From Janthinobacterium sp. BJB426 (lineage in GTDB: Bacteria > Pseudomonadota > Gammaproteobacteria > Burkholderiales > Burkholderiaceae_D), in contig NZ_PDZL01000004.1 of NCBI RefSeq assembly GCF_002735705.1, forward strand, positions 186,001 to 250,000: a DNA stretch of 64,000 bases, read 5' to 3'. Below are positions 20,063 to 29,602 of this stretch, in pieces; positions within the stretch are counted from its first letter, which is position 1, and the number at the start of each line of letters is the position of its first letter. The notes under the pieces are model-generated. The model ran no database searches and was not told the origin of the DNA. It saw nothing but the letters and a program-made list of their open reading frames with translations. Both the position numbers and the translations under genes were made by a program.

Positions 20063-21064
20063 ATGAACAAGATCATCAGTGCAGCCATCATGACCGCCAT
20101 GCTGGCATTGAGCAGCAGCGCCGCCCTGGCCGATGCGAAAAACCCGAAAATCGGCTTCTCTATCGACGACCTGCGCGTAGAGCGCTGGACGCGCGACCGT
20201 GATTTCTTCATCGCCGCCGCCGAGAAGCAGGGCGCCAAGGTCTTCGTGCAATCGGCCGACGCCAGCGAGCAGCGTCAGATTTCGCAAATCGAAAACCTGA
20301 TCTCGCGCGGCGTTGACGTGCTGGTGATCGTGCCGTTCAACGCCACTGTCCTCAACAACACCGTCAAGGAAGCGAAAAAGGCCGGTATCAAGGTGCTGTC
20401 GTATGACCGCCTGATTCTGAACGCCGATATCGACGCGTACATCTCGTTCGACAACGAGAAAGTGGGCGAGATGCAGGCCGAAGGCGTGACCAAGCTGCAG
20501 CCGAAGGGTAATTACTATTTGCTGGGCGGCTCGCCGACCGACAACAACGCCAAGATGCTGCGCGAAGGCCAGATGAAGGTACTCAAACCGTTCATCGACA
20601 AGGGCGACATCAAGATCGTCGGCCAGCAGTGGGTGAAGGACTGGAGCGCCACCGAAGCGTTGTCCATCGTGGAAAACGCGCTGACGGCCAACGGCAACAA
20701 GATCGACGCCATCGTCGCCTCCAATGACGGCACGGCCGGTGGCGCCATCCAGGCCCTGGCTGCGCAAAAGCTGGCCGGCAAGGTGCCGGTCTCGGGCCAG
20801 GATGCCGATCTGGCGGCGGTGAAGCGCGTGATCGCCGGCACGCAGTCGATGACGGTCTACAAACCGTTGAAAACCATCGCTGCCGAAGCGGCCAAGCTGG
20901 CCGTGCAACTGGCGCGCAATGAAAAGCCGGCCTACAACTCCAGCTATGACAACGGCCTGAAAAAGGTCAGCACGGTACTGCTGAAGCCTACGCCGCTGAC
21001 CAAGGCGAATGTGAACATTCTCGTCGATGACGGCTTCTATACCAAGGCGCAGCTGGGTAATTGA
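20063..21064 (+). CDS. xylF: D-xylose-binding periplasmic protein (XylF)
   Basis: A 333-residue binding protein with a signal peptide cleaved near residue 24 (SSSAALADAKNPK). Conserved ligand-site segments include DLRVERWTRDRDFF, a Trp in QQWVKDWSATEAL, and SGQDADLAAVKR. It delivers xylose to XylGH. A strong AAGGAG ribosome site lies upstream of the ATG. It lies 64 bases after xylD and is followed by a REP-like hairpin before xylG. The gap before it is AT-rich and may hold its own promoter. Confidence 0.95.
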   Translation: MNKIISAAIMTAMLALSSSAALADAKNPKIGFSIDDLRVERWTRDRDFFIAAAEKQGAKVFVQSADASEQRQISQIENLISRGVDVLVIVPFNATVLNNTVKEAKKAGIKVLSYDRLILNADIDAYISFDNEKVGEMQAEGVTKLQPKGNYYLLGGSPTDNNAKMLREGQMKVLKPFIDKGDIKIVGQQWVKDWSATEALSIVENALTANGNKIDAIVASNDGTAGGAIQALAAQKLAGKVPVSGQDADLAAVKRVIAGTQSMTVYKPLKTIAAEAAKLAVQLARNEKPAYNSSYDNGLKKVSTVLLKPTPLTKANVNILVDDGFYTKAQLGN

Positions 21065-21077
21065 TCACCCGCTTGAT

Positions 21078-21107
21078 GTCGGGTTACGCGCTGCGCGCTA
21101 ACCCGAC
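21078..21107 (+). repeat. REP-like palindrome between xylF and xylG
   Basis: A perfect 9-bp stem, GTCGGGTTA at 21078-21086 and TAACCCGAC at 21099-21107, encloses a GCGC-rich 12-nt core that can pair further. This core type (GTCGGGTTA around GCGC) is a dispersed repeat in many proteobacterial genomes, from memory. No T-run follows, so it is not a terminator. I found only this copy in the window by eye. Confidence 0.7.
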
Positions 21108-21140
21108 CTACTCCTTCCTGGTGACTGAATGTGAGCTCAG

Positions 21141-22712
21141 ATGTCTGAATATCTGCTTGAAATGAAAGGCATCGTCAAACAGTTTGGCGGTGTCCGCGCG
21201 CTTGACGGCATCGACCTGCAGGTGCGGGCCGGTGAGTGCATCGGCTTGTGCGGCGAGAATGGCGCCGGCAAGTCGACCCTGATGAAGGTGTTGTCCGGCG
21301 TGTACCCGCACGGCACCTGGGAGGGCGAGATCCTGTGGGAGGGCCAGCCCCTGCGCGCGCAATCGATCCGCGACACGGAAGACGCGGGCATCATCATCAT
21401 CCATCAGGAACTGATGCTGGTGCCGCAGCTGTCCGTGGCCGAGAATATCTTCATGGGCCGCGAGCTGACCCTGCCCGGCGGGCGCATGCATTACGCGGCC
21501 ATGTACAAGCGCGCCGACGAGCTGCTGCGCGAACTGAAAATTCCCGAACTGAACGTGGCGCAGTCCGTGATGAATTACGGCGGCGGCCACCAGCAACTGG
21601 TGGAAATCGCCAAGGCGCTCAACAAGAATGCGCGCTTGCTGATCCTCGACGAGCCGTCGTCGTCGCTGACGGCGTCGGAAATCGCCGTGCTGCTCGATAT
21701 CCTGCGCGCGTTGAAGGCCAAGGGCGTCACCTGCATCTACATTTCGCACAAGCTCGATGAAGTCGCGGCCATCTGCGACACCATCGTCGTCATCCGCGAC
21801 GGCAAGCATATCGCCACCACGCCGATGGCGCAGATGAACGTCGAGCGCATCATCGCGCAGATGGTGGGCCGCGAAATGAGCCAGCTGTACCCGCAGCGCG
21901 TGCAGCCGGCGCCTATCGGCGAAGTGCTGTTCGAGGCGCGCCACGTGACGTGCATCGATGCCGACAACCCGCAGCGCAAGCGGGTCGACGATGTGTCGTT
22001 CACCCTGCGCAAGGGCGAGATCCTTGGCATCGCCGGTCTGGTGGGGGCGGGGCGCACGGAGCTCGTGTCGGCCCTGTTCGGCGCCTACCAGGGGCCATGC
22101 CAGGCCGAGGTGTGGCTCGATGGCCGCAAGATCGATACCCGCTCGCCGCAAAAAGCCATTGCCATGGGCCTGGCCATGGTGCCGGAAGACCGCAAGCACC
22201 ACGGCATCGTGCCCGACCTCGACGTGGGGCAGAACATCACCCTGGCCGTGCTGGAGGAATTCGCGCGCGCCACGCGCATCGATGGCGAGGCGGAATTGAC
22301 GGCCGTGCGTGGCGAGATCGCGCAGCTGGAACTGAAGGCGGCCAGCCCGTCGCTGCCCATTACGAGCCTGTCGGGCGGCAACCAGCAAAAGGCCGTGCTG
22401 GCCAAGATGCTGCTGACGCGCCCGCGCGTGCTGATTCTCGACGAACCCACGCGCGGCGTGGACGTGGGCGCCAAATATGAAATCTACAAATTGATGCTGG
22501 CCCTGGCCGACCGGGGCGTGGCCATCATCATGGTCTCGTCGGAACTGGCCGAAGTGCTGGGCGTGTCCGACCGCGTGCTGGTGATGGGCGAAGGCCGCCT
22601 GCGCGGCGACTTTATCAACGATGGCCTGAGCCAGGAAACCGTGCTGGCGGCGGCGCTCGACCAGCGCCCGGCACCCGCCGCCAACCCCGCAAACAAGGAA
22701 ACCGCAGCATGA
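21141..22712 (+). CDS. xylG: Xylose ABC transporter ATP-binding protein (XylG)
   Basis: A 523-residue double ATPase. The first domain has [16 protein letters not shown] and [11 protein letters not shown]. The second has the sugar-family [31 protein letters not shown] and [16 protein letters not shown]. It energises xylose import with XylH and XylF. It is related to MmsA of the other transporter in this window but clearly distinct. The start at 21141 is reasonable though the ribosome site is modest. Its stop overlaps the xylH start by ATGA. Confidence 0.95.
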   Translation: MSEYLLEMKGIVKQFGGVRALDGIDLQVRAGECIGLCGENGAGKSTLMKVLSGVYPHGTWEGEILWEGQPLRAQSIRDTEDAGIIIIHQELMLVPQLSVAENIFMGRELTLPGGRMHYAAMYKRADELLRELKIPELNVAQSVMNYGGGHQQLVEIAKALNKNARLLILDEPSSSLTASEIAVLLDILRALKAKGVTCIYISHKLDEVAAICDTIVVIRDGKHIATTPMAQMNVERIIAQMVGREMSQLYPQRVQPAPIGEVLFEARHVTCIDADNPQRKRVDDVSFTLRKGEILGIAGLVGAGRTELVSALFGAYQGPCQAEVWLDGRKIDTRSPQKAIAMGLAMVPEDRKHHGIVPDLDVGQNITLAVLEEFARATRIDGEAELTAVRGEIAQLELKAASPSLPITSLSGGNQQKAVLAKMLLTRPRVLILDEPTRGVDVGAKYEIYKLMLALADRGVAIIMVSSELAEVLGVSDRVLVMGEGRLRGDFINDGLSQETVLAAALDQRPAPAANPANKETAA

Positions 22713-23851
22713 AACCGCACAGTATCAAACAGCTGTTCACCCAATACAAGATGCTGGCCCTGCTGATCGCGGTCGCCTTGATCTGGGCCTTCTTTTCGTG
22801 GAAGACGGAGGGCAGTTTCCTCACGCCGCGCAACCTGTCGAACCTGCTGCGCCAGATGTCCGTTACCGGCATCCTCGCCTGCGGCATGGTGCTGGTGATT
22901 ATCGCCGGCGAGATCGACCTGTCGATCGGTTCCCTGCTGGGGCTACTCGGCGGTATCGCCGCCGTGCTGGACGTGACGCAGCACTGGCCGCTGGCCTTGA
23001 ATCTGGCGGCCGTACTGGGCTGCGGCCTGGTGATCGGCCTCCTGAATGGCTACCTGACTGCGTACCGGGGTATCCCCTCCTTCATCGTGGGCCTGGGCGG
23101 CATGCTCGCATACCGCGGCATCCTGCTGGGCATCACGGGCGGCATCACGATCGCGCCCGTTTCCGAGCCGATGGTCTACCTGGGGCAAGGCTACCTGCCC
23201 GCGGTGCCCGGCATCGTGCTGGGCATCGGCCTGTTCCTGCTGGCCGCCTTCCTGACGTGGCGCGCGCGCGCCAGCCGTGCGCAGCATGGCTTGCCGCAGA
23301 CGGCGGCCTGGGCCGACGGCTTGCGCCTGGCCGTCATCGGCGCCGTGCTGTATGCCTTTGTGCAAACCCTGAACGGCTATGAAGGCATCCCGCTGCCCGT
23401 GCTGTTGCTGCTGGCCTTGCTGGGACTGTTCAGCTATATCACCAGCCAGACCGTGTTCGGCCGCCGCATCTACGCCGTCGGCAGCAATATGGAAGCGACG
23501 CGCCTGTCCGGCATCAACGTGAAAGCCGTCAAGCTGTGGATCTTCGGCATCATGGGCCTGATGTGCGCGCTGGCTGGCCTGATCAACACGGGCCGCCTGG
23601 CGGCCGGTTCACCCTCGGCCGGCACCTTCAGCGAACTCGATGCCATCGCCGCCTGCTTCATCGGCGGCACCTCGATGCGCGGCGGCTCGGGCACCGTGTA
23701 CGGCGCCCTGATTGGCGCGCTGGTCATGGCCAGCCTCGATAACGGCATGTCCATGCTGGACGTGGACACCTACTGGCAGATGATCGTGAAAGGCAGTATC
23801 CTCACTTTGGCCGTGTGGGTCGATGTCAGCACGCGAGCGGGGCGTAGATAG
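22709..23851 (+). CDS. xylH: Xylose ABC transporter permease (XylH)
   Basis: A 380-residue permease with about ten hydrophobic segments. Family motifs are [19 protein letters not shown] near residue 70 and [20 protein letters not shown] near residue 310. It forms the inner-membrane pore for xylose. It is coupled to xylG by a 4-base overlap. Compared with MmsB in this window it has the same fold but a different sequence. It ends 32 bases before the chosen xylR start. Confidence 0.95.
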   Translation: MKPHSIKQLFTQYKMLALLIAVALIWAFFSWKTEGSFLTPRNLSNLLRQMSVTGILACGMVLVIIAGEIDLSIGSLLGLLGGIAAVLDVTQHWPLALNLAAVLGCGLVIGLLNGYLTAYRGIPSFIVGLGGMLAYRGILLGITGGITIAPVSEPMVYLGQGYLPAVPGIVLGIGLFLLAAFLTWRARASRAQHGLPQTAAWADGLRLAVIGAVLYAFVQTLNGYEGIPLPVLLLLALLGLFSYITSQTVFGRRIYAVGSNMEATRLSGINVKAVKLWIFGIMGLMCALAGLINTGRLAAGSPSAGTFSELDAIAACFIGGTSMRGGSGTVYGALIGALVMASLDNGMSMLDVDTYWQMIVKGSILTLAVWVDVSTRAGRR

Positions 23852-23883
23852 CCGTGAAACGATCTGGCACGGGAGGAGACACC

Positions 23884-25083
23884 ATGAAGATGCCGACCGC
23901 GCACCGGATCGCGCTGCTGTTTAACGGGAATAAGATCTACGACCGCGACATCATCGCGGGCATCGCCGCCTACCTGAACACCACGCGCGTGTCGTGGGAC
24001 CTGTTCCTGGAAGAGGATTTTCGCTGCCGCCTGCCCGGCATCGAACGCTGGCAGGGCGACGGCATCATCGCCGATTTCGACGATCCCGCCGTTTGCGCGG
24101 CGCTGGCAAACAGCCGCCTGCCGGTGGTGGCCGTGGGCGGCTCGTATGCGCGCGCCGAGGATTACCCGGCCGGCATCCCGTACGTGGCGACCGACAATTT
24201 CAAGATAGTCAAGCTGGCCTATGAACATCTGGTGGAAGCGGGCCTGACGCGTTTCGCCTGTTTCAGCCTGCCCGAGGCCGATGTCAACCGCTGGGCGCAG
24301 GAGCGCGAGACGGCGTTTTGCACCCTCATGGAGCGCGACCACATGCGCGCCGACGTGTACCGTGGCGTCGCCACCAGTGCGCCCTCGTGGGACGAAGCGG
24401 TGGAGCAGCAGATTGCTTGGCTCAACAGCCTGGAAAAACCCGTCGGCATCATCGCCGTCAGCGACGCGCGTGCGCGCCAGCTGCTGCAAGCGTGCATGCA
24501 CGCGGGGATCGCCGTGCCGGAGCAGGTCGCCCTGATCGGTATCGACAACGACCCGCTGGCGCGCATGCTCACGCGTATTCCCTTGAGTTCCGTGATCCAG
24601 GGCACCGAGGAAATGGGCCGCACGGCCGCGCATTTGCTGCACCAGATGTTGAATGGCGCGCGCCTGTCCGGCACGCGCATCCTCGTGCCGCCGGCCGGCC
24701 TGAACGTGCTCGCCTCCACGCGCCACCAGCCTTTCCAGCATCCGCAGGTAATGCAGGCGCGCCACTTCATCCGCCAGTACGCCTGCCAGGGGATCAAGAC
24801 GGAGCAGGTGGCCGATTACGTGGGCGTGTCGCGCTCCTCGCTCGAAGCGCATTTCCGCCACGAGCTGGGACGCAGCGTGCACGACGAAATCCTGCATTTC
24901 AAGCTCGATGCGGCCAAGACATTGCTGGCGCGCGGGCCGGGACAGGTGGCCGAGGTGGCCGTGCGTTGCGGCTTTACCACGGTGCAGTACATGCATGCCG
25001 TCTTCAAGCGCGAACTCGGTTGCACGCCGCGCGAATTCCAGCAGCGCAGCCGGCCGCCGCCAGCGCCCGGGCAGGCGCCATGA
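23884..25083 (+). CDS. xylR: XylR-type regulator: LacI-like sugar-binding domain fused to AraC-type HTH
   Basis: A 399-residue regulator. Residues 1-270 form a periplasmic-binding-like ligand domain (HRIALLFNGNKIYDRDIIAG, then LIGIDNDPLARMLT). The last 100 residues carry two AraC-type helix-turn-helix motifs (KTEQVADYVGVSRSSLEAHF and VAEVAVRCGFTTVQYMHAVF). This matches E. coli XylR, which activates xylose genes. The ATG at 23884 has a GGGAGGAG ribosome site close upstream; a GTG at 23854 lacks one. Its stop overlaps the next gene by ATGA. Candidate sites are in the divergent region before xylX and upstream of xylF. Confidence 0.92.
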   Translation: MKMPTAHRIALLFNGNKIYDRDIIAGIAAYLNTTRVSWDLFLEEDFRCRLPGIERWQGDGIIADFDDPAVCAALANSRLPVVAVGGSYARAEDYPAGIPYVATDNFKIVKLAYEHLVEAGLTRFACFSLPEADVNRWAQERETAFCTLMERDHMRADVYRGVATSAPSWDEAVEQQIAWLNSLEKPVGIIAVSDARARQLLQACMHAGIAVPEQVALIGIDNDPLARMLTRIPLSSVIQGTEEMGRTAAHLLHQMLNGARLSGTRILVPPAGLNVLASTRHQPFQHPQVMQARHFIRQYACQGIKTEQVADYVGVSRSSLEAHFRHELGRSVHDEILHFKLDAAKTLLARGPGQVAEVAVRCGFTTVQYMHAVFKRELGCTPREFQQRSRPPPAPGQAP

Positions 25084-25853
25084 TGCATCTGCTGCGCAAT
25101 GCGCGCGGCATGCGCGTGGCCATCGACGCGCACGATGCCAGCGTGCGGGCCTGGTGGGCGCCCGACCGCTATGGCCGACTGGCCGATGTGCTGGGCGCGG
25201 CGCCCCCTGCGGCGCGGTCTTCCACGGGCTGGCAGTGCGCGCCGCCGGAAGACGGCCACTTGCGGTTGTGCCTGCTGCAGGACGGCCTGTCGGTGCGGCT
25301 GACCTACCGGTTCGACGACGATGGCAGCCTGCAGCTCGACTGCGATGCCTCGGCTGAGACGCTTTCCCGTTTTGCGCTTGCCGCGCCCCTGTTCAACCTG
25401 CAGGGCGGCCGTGCCGCCGTGGGCGATCATGTGCTGCGCCTGGCCGCCGACCGTTACCGGCCTTGGCCAGGCGGCTGCGCGGACGGCTCGCCGCTTGATG
25501 TGGCGGGCAGCGCGTTTGACTTCCGCCAGCCGGCGCCGCTCGCTACACGCCTGGCCTGGCCCGCGCTCGTGCATTTACCGGGATTCCGGCATGACTTTTA
25601 CTGGACGGGCAGCGGACAGCTGCGCGAGGCGGCGCGGGTTGCCGACCCTTCGTCTGGCCGGGTCTTGCGTTTTTCCAGCACCCAGGACAGCTGCCATTTG
25701 TATTCCGATGCGCGCTGTTTTTCCCTGCTGGCGCAGGGCGTGCAATTGCAGCCGGGACAGGTGATGCGCTTCAAGCTCGCCTACCGTTTGGGTGTGCAGG
25801 ATATTGATGCGTTTGACATATCGGAACCGGTATCAATGATGTCAAATAAGTGA
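25080..25853 (+). CDS. Short aldose 1-epimerase-like protein, probably lacking catalytic residues
   Basis: A 257-residue protein that aligns by eye with galactose mutarotase but is shorter than the usual 340-380 residues. Matching blocks are LTYRFDDDGSLQLDCDASAE, then LFNLQGG, DHVLRLAADRY, SAFDFRQP and DPSSGRVLRFSSTQ. The position of the catalytic His in the NH-x-YFNL motif reads AAPLFNL here, and the late catalytic Glu region seems shortened. It may be a sugar-binding pseudoenzyme or a divergent epimerase. It starts inside the xylR stop (ATGA), so it belongs to that transcript. The final decision needs a structural alignment. Confidence 0.65.
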   Translation: MMHLLRNARGMRVAIDAHDASVRAWWAPDRYGRLADVLGAAPPAARSSTGWQCAPPEDGHLRLCLLQDGLSVRLTYRFDDDGSLQLDCDASAETLSRFALAAPLFNLQGGRAAVGDHVLRLAADRYRPWPGGCADGSPLDVAGSAFDFRQPAPLATRLAWPALVHLPGFRHDFYWTGSGQLREAARVADPSSGRVLRFSSTQDSCHLYSDARCFSLLAQGVQLQPGQVMRFKLAYRLGVQDIDAFDISEPVSMMSNK

Positions 25854-25937
25854 TTGGTCAGATATGCGGGGCAGTTCTACCATGGGGTAGTTTTTCCCTC
25901 ATTTATTTTTGTCCTGACCGACGCTGCGAACCTGCCC

Positions 25938-26951
25938 ATGAACATACTCACCATCGATGCCGGCACCACCAATACGCGTACCTTGCTGTGGCGCGCAGGC
26001 GTCGTCGTCGCCCAGGCGCAGCTGGAAACGGGCGTGCGCAATACCGCCATCGATGGCCATAACGGCGCGCTGAAACAGGCGCTGCGCGACACCATCGCCA
26101 GCGTGCTGGCCAGCGCCGGCATCGCGCCGTCCGAGGTGGACCTGGCGCTGGCCTCGGGCATGATCACATCGCCCATGGGGGTGCAGGAGGTGCCGCATTT
26201 GCCGGCGCCCGCGGGCCTGGCCCAGCTGGCGCAAGGCATGCAGGCGGTGGACTTGCCCGACGTGCTGGCGCAGCCCCTGTGGCTGATTCCCGGCGTGCGC
26301 AACCAGCATGGCGCCGTCGGCCTGCACAACGTCGAAGCGATGGACATGATGCGCGGCGAAGAGACGGAAGTCGTCGCGCTGCTCGAGCGCCTGCAATTAC
26401 GCGGCGCGGCGACCCTGATCATGCCCGGTTCGCATACCAAACTGATCAGCGTGGACGAGCAGCGCCGCATCCTCGGCTGCAGCACCACCATCGCGGGCGA
26501 GCTGCTGCAGGCGATCACGCAGCACACGCTGATCAAGCAATCGGTCGAGGGCGGTTTTGCCCAGACCCTGGTGCCGAAAATGCTGCTGGCCGGCGCGGCG
26601 GCGGCGCAAAAAACGGGGCTGGCGCGCGCCTGCTTCAGCGTGCGCACGCTGGGCCAGTTCAGCGCCGTCGAATGCAATGAGCGGGCCAATTTCCTGATGG
26701 GCGCCGTCCTCAGCGGCGACCTGCTGGCGCTGCGCAACAGCACCGCCATCCAGATGCGGCCCGATAGCCCGCTCGTCATTACAGGTAAACCCATGCTGCG
26801 CCAGGCGCTCGGGCTGCTGATCGAAGAACACGGATTTTTTTATGGCAAGCGCATCATCGTCGACGACCAGCAGCAAGACTATCTGGCCGGTCACGGTGCG
26901 CTGCTGATCGCCGCCGCACGCGGCTTGATTTTCCCGCAGGAGACAGTATGA
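25938..26951 (+). CDS. dgoK: 2-dehydro-3-deoxygalactonokinase (DgoK)
   Basis: A 337-residue sugar-acid kinase. The N-terminal phosphate loop LTIDAGTTNTRTLLW is typical of DgoK. Further motifs are WLIPGVRNQ, MRGEETEVVALLE and IMPGSHTKLISVD. It phosphorylates 2-keto-3-deoxygalactonate on C6 with ATP in the De Ley-Doudoroff pathway. The ATG at 25938 begins right at the conserved fold; a 28-residue upstream extension is rejected because it is unlike the family. It overlaps the next dehydratase by ATGA. Confidence 0.88.
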   Translation: MNILTIDAGTTNTRTLLWRAGVVVAQAQLETGVRNTAIDGHNGALKQALRDTIASVLASAGIAPSEVDLALASGMITSPMGVQEVPHLPAPAGLAQLAQGMQAVDLPDVLAQPLWLIPGVRNQHGAVGLHNVEAMDMMRGEETEVVALLERLQLRGAATLIMPGSHTKLISVDEQRRILGCSTTIAGELLQAITQHTLIKQSVEGGFAQTLVPKMLLAGAAAAQKTGLARACFSVRTLGQFSAVECNERANFLMGAVLSGDLLALRNSTAIQMRPDSPLVITGKPMLRQALGLLIEEHGFFYGKRIIVDDQQQDYLAGHGALLIAAARGLIFPQETV

Positions 26952-28678
26952 GCAGCAACAAGAACAAGCGTCCCTTGCGTTCGCAAGCGTGGTTTGGCGG
27001 CGACGACAAGGACAGTTTTATTCACCGCAGCTGGATGAAGAACCAGGGTTATCCCAGCGACGCCTTCGATGGCCGTCCCGTCATCGGCATCTGCAATACC
27101 TGGTCCGAACTGACGCCCTGCAATGGCCATTTCCGCGACCTGGCCGAGATGGTCAAGCGCGGCGTGCTCGAGGCGGGCGGCTTCCCCGTCGAATTTCCCG
27201 TCATGTCGCTGGGCGAGACGAATCTGCGCCCGACGGCCATGCTGTTCCGTAACCTGGCCAGCATGGATGTGGAGGAATCGATCCGCGCCAACCCGATCGA
27301 CGGCGTGGTGCTGCTGACGGGCTGCGACAAGACCACCCCGGCCCTGCTGATGGGCGCGGCCAGCGTGGACTTGCCCACCATCGTGCTGTCGGGCGGCCCT
27401 ATGTTGAACGGGAATTACCGCGGCAAACCGATCGGTTCGGGCACGGACGTATGGAAATTTTCCGAAGACGTGCGGGCCGGGCGCATGACGTCCGCCGAAT
27501 TCAAGCAGGCCGAATCGTGCATGTCGCGCTCCGCCGGCCACTGCATGACCATGGGGACTGCTTCCACCATGGCCAGCATGGTGGAAGCGCTGGGCGTGAC
27601 CTTGCCCGGCAACGCGGCCATTCCCGCCGTCGATGCGCGCCGCAAGCTGCAGGCGCAGCTGACGGGCCGGCGCATCGTCGACATGGTGCATGAAGACCTG
27701 AAACTGTCGCAGATCCTCACGCGCGAAGCGTTTGAAAACGCCATCATGGTCAACGGCGCCATCGGCGGCTCGACCAATGCCGTGATCCACCTGCTGGCCA
27801 TTGCCGGGCGCATCGGCGTGGACATGCGCCTGGGCGACTGGGACCGCCTGGGCCGCGACATTCCCTGCCTGCTGAACCTGATGCCGTCGGGCCAGTACCT
27901 GATGGAGGATTTTTACTATGCGGGCGGCCTGCCCGTGATCATCCGCGACTTGCTGGGTAAATTGCACGGCGAGGCGCTCACCGTTACGGGCGCCAGCATG
28001 GCCGTCAACGTGGCCGAAGCCGAAAATTTCAATCCCGAGGTGATCACGCCGCTGGCGCAGCCTTTCAAGGACGAGGGCGGCATCGCCGTCCTGCATGGCA
28101 ACCTGGCCCCGCGCGGCGCCGTCATCAAGCCTTCCGCCGCCTCGCCCGAGCTGATGCAGCACCGTGGCCGCGCCGTCGTCTTCAACAGCATCGAGCATTA
28201 TAAAAAGCGCGTCGACGATCCCGCCCTCGATATCGACGCCAGTTGCGTGATGGTGCTGCAAAATTGCGGCCCGCAGGGCTATCCGGGCATGGCGGAAGTG
28301 GGCAATATGGGACTGCCGAAAAAACTGCTGGAACAGGGCGTGCGCGACATGGTGCGCATCTCGGACGCGCGCATGAGCGGCACGGCCTACGGCACGGTGG
28401 TGCTGCACGTGGCGCCGGAAGCGGCCGTGGGCGGGCCGCTGGCCCTGGTGCGCGATGGCGACATGATTGAACTCGATGTGGCCGGACGCCGCTTGCACCT
28501 GGACGTCGACGAGGCCGAACTGGCGCGCCGGCGCGAAGAGTGGAGCGCACCGCCGCCGGCCATGAAGGGCGGCTACCAGTCCATGTACATCAAGCACGTG
28601 ACGCAGGCCGATGAAGGCGCGGATCTCGATTTCCTCGTCGGCTGCCGCGGTTCGGCCGTTCCGCGCGAATCTCACTGA
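26948..28678 (+). CDS. IlvD/EDD family aldonate dehydratase (L-arabinonate/D-galactonate type)
   Basis: A 576-residue Fe-S dehydratase, a paralogue of XylD in the same island but of the arabinonate dehydratase type. Cluster ligands appear in NTWSELTPCNGHF, TGCDKTTPALLMG and SAGHCMTMGTAS; the active-site Ser region is DARMSGTAYGTVVLHVAPE. Characterised relatives dehydrate L-arabinonate, D-galactonate or D-fuconate. The DgoK and aldolase neighbours favour galactonate, but L-arabinonate cannot be excluded. The start overlaps the dgoK stop by ATGA. Confidence 0.85.
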   Translation: MSSNKNKRPLRSQAWFGGDDKDSFIHRSWMKNQGYPSDAFDGRPVIGICNTWSELTPCNGHFRDLAEMVKRGVLEAGGFPVEFPVMSLGETNLRPTAMLFRNLASMDVEESIRANPIDGVVLLTGCDKTTPALLMGAASVDLPTIVLSGGPMLNGNYRGKPIGSGTDVWKFSEDVRAGRMTSAEFKQAESCMSRSAGHCMTMGTASTMASMVEALGVTLPGNAAIPAVDARRKLQAQLTGRRIVDMVHEDLKLSQILTREAFENAIMVNGAIGGSTNAVIHLLAIAGRIGVDMRLGDWDRLGRDIPCLLNLMPSGQYLMEDFYYAGGLPVIIRDLLGKLHGEALTVTGASMAVNVAEAENFNPEVITPLAQPFKDEGGIAVLHGNLAPRGAVIKPSAASPELMQHRGRAVVFNSIEHYKKRVDDPALDIDASCVMVLQNCGPQGYPGMAEVGNMGLPKKLLEQGVRDMVRISDARMSGTAYGTVVLHVAPEAAVGGPLALVRDGDMIELDVAGRRLHLDVDEAELARRREEWSAPPPAMKGGYQSMYIKHVTQADEGADLDFLVGCRGSAVPRESH

Positions 28679-28692
28679 AAACAAGGAAAAAA

Positions 28693-29589
28693 ATGATGGG
28701 GACACAGGCCCAATTACTGGTCGATGCACAAAATTTTCTCGGCGAGGGCGTGCGCTGGTGCGAACGCAGCGGCCGCGTTTTCTGGACGAATATCGAAGGC
28801 TGCCAGCTGCATGCGCTGGTGCTGGCCACGGGCGAACGCCAGAGCTGGGCCATGCCCGAGCGCCTGGCGTGCTTCGCGCTGACGGACAGCGACGACGTGC
28901 TGCTGCTGGGACTGGCCTCGCGCCTGGCCTGGTTTGACGCGCGTAGCGGGGCTGTCACGTCCTTGCACATGGTGGAGGGGGACTTGCCCATGACGCGCCT
29001 GAACGATGGCCGCTGCGACCGCCAGGGGCGTTTTGTCTTCGGCACGCTCGATGAACGTCCGTGCCGCGATGCCATCGCCAGCTTTTACCGCCTCAACCTG
29101 GACTTGACGCTGGAGCGATTGCCGCTGCCGCAGATCGCCATCTCGAACAGCATCTGCTTCAGCGTCGATGGCACGGCCATGTACTTCTGCGATTCGATGA
29201 AAAAGGCGATCTACCGCTGGGACGATTACCTGGGGGGCGACGTCAGCCGTGTGCGCGTGTTTGCCGTGCTCGATCCGGGACCGGGTGCCGCCGATGGCGC
29301 GACCATCGATGCGGATGACCACCTGTGGAGCGCGCAGTGGGGCGCCGGCACGGTCTTGCGCTTCGCGCCGGACGGCAGCGTCGAGCGCAAGATCAGCCTG
29401 CCCGTCTCGCAGCCCAGCTGCGTGAGCCTGGGCGGCCCGCACTACGACGAATTGTTCGTCACGACGGCGCAGGAGAGCTTGACCCCGGCCCAGCTGGCGA
29501 GCGAACCGCTGGCCGGCGGATTGTTCCACGCGCGCCAGACGGGCGTGCGCGGTTTGCCGGAAGTGCGCTTTGGCGCCCTGCCGGCCTGA
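28693..29589 (+). CDS. SMP-30/gluconolactonase family sugar lactonase
   Basis: A 298-residue six-bladed propeller lactonase. Metal-ligand segments are LGEGVRW (Glu near residue 18), MTRLNDGRCDRQGRF (Asn and Asp near 105), ISNSICFS and GATIDADDHLW. It would open an aldonolactone to the acid and could serve both the xylose and the hexose branch, as no XylC gene is adjacent to xylXBD. Two ATG codons at 28693 and 28696 follow an AAGGA site; the second has the better spacing. It lies between the dehydratase and the aldolase. Confidence 0.88.
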   Translation: MMGTQAQLLVDAQNFLGEGVRWCERSGRVFWTNIEGCQLHALVLATGERQSWAMPERLACFALTDSDDVLLLGLASRLAWFDARSGAVTSLHMVEGDLPMTRLNDGRCDRQGRFVFGTLDERPCRDAIASFYRLNLDLTLERLPLPQIAISNSICFSVDGTAMYFCDSMKKAIYRWDDYLGGDVSRVRVFAVLDPGPGAADGATIDADDHLWSAQWGAGTVLRFAPDGSVERKISLPVSQPSCVSLGGPHYDELFVTTAQESLTPAQLASEPLAGGLFHARQTGVRGLPEVRFGALPA

Positions 29590-29602
29590 AAAGAGAGAGC
29601 AT

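Noticed and set aside
26891..28729. A 612-residue antisense frame over the IlvD/EDD dehydratase gene, and similar long frames at 1276-2883 and 57492-59294
   Set aside because: All lie opposite well-identified genes, lack ribosome sites and show the same shadow composition.
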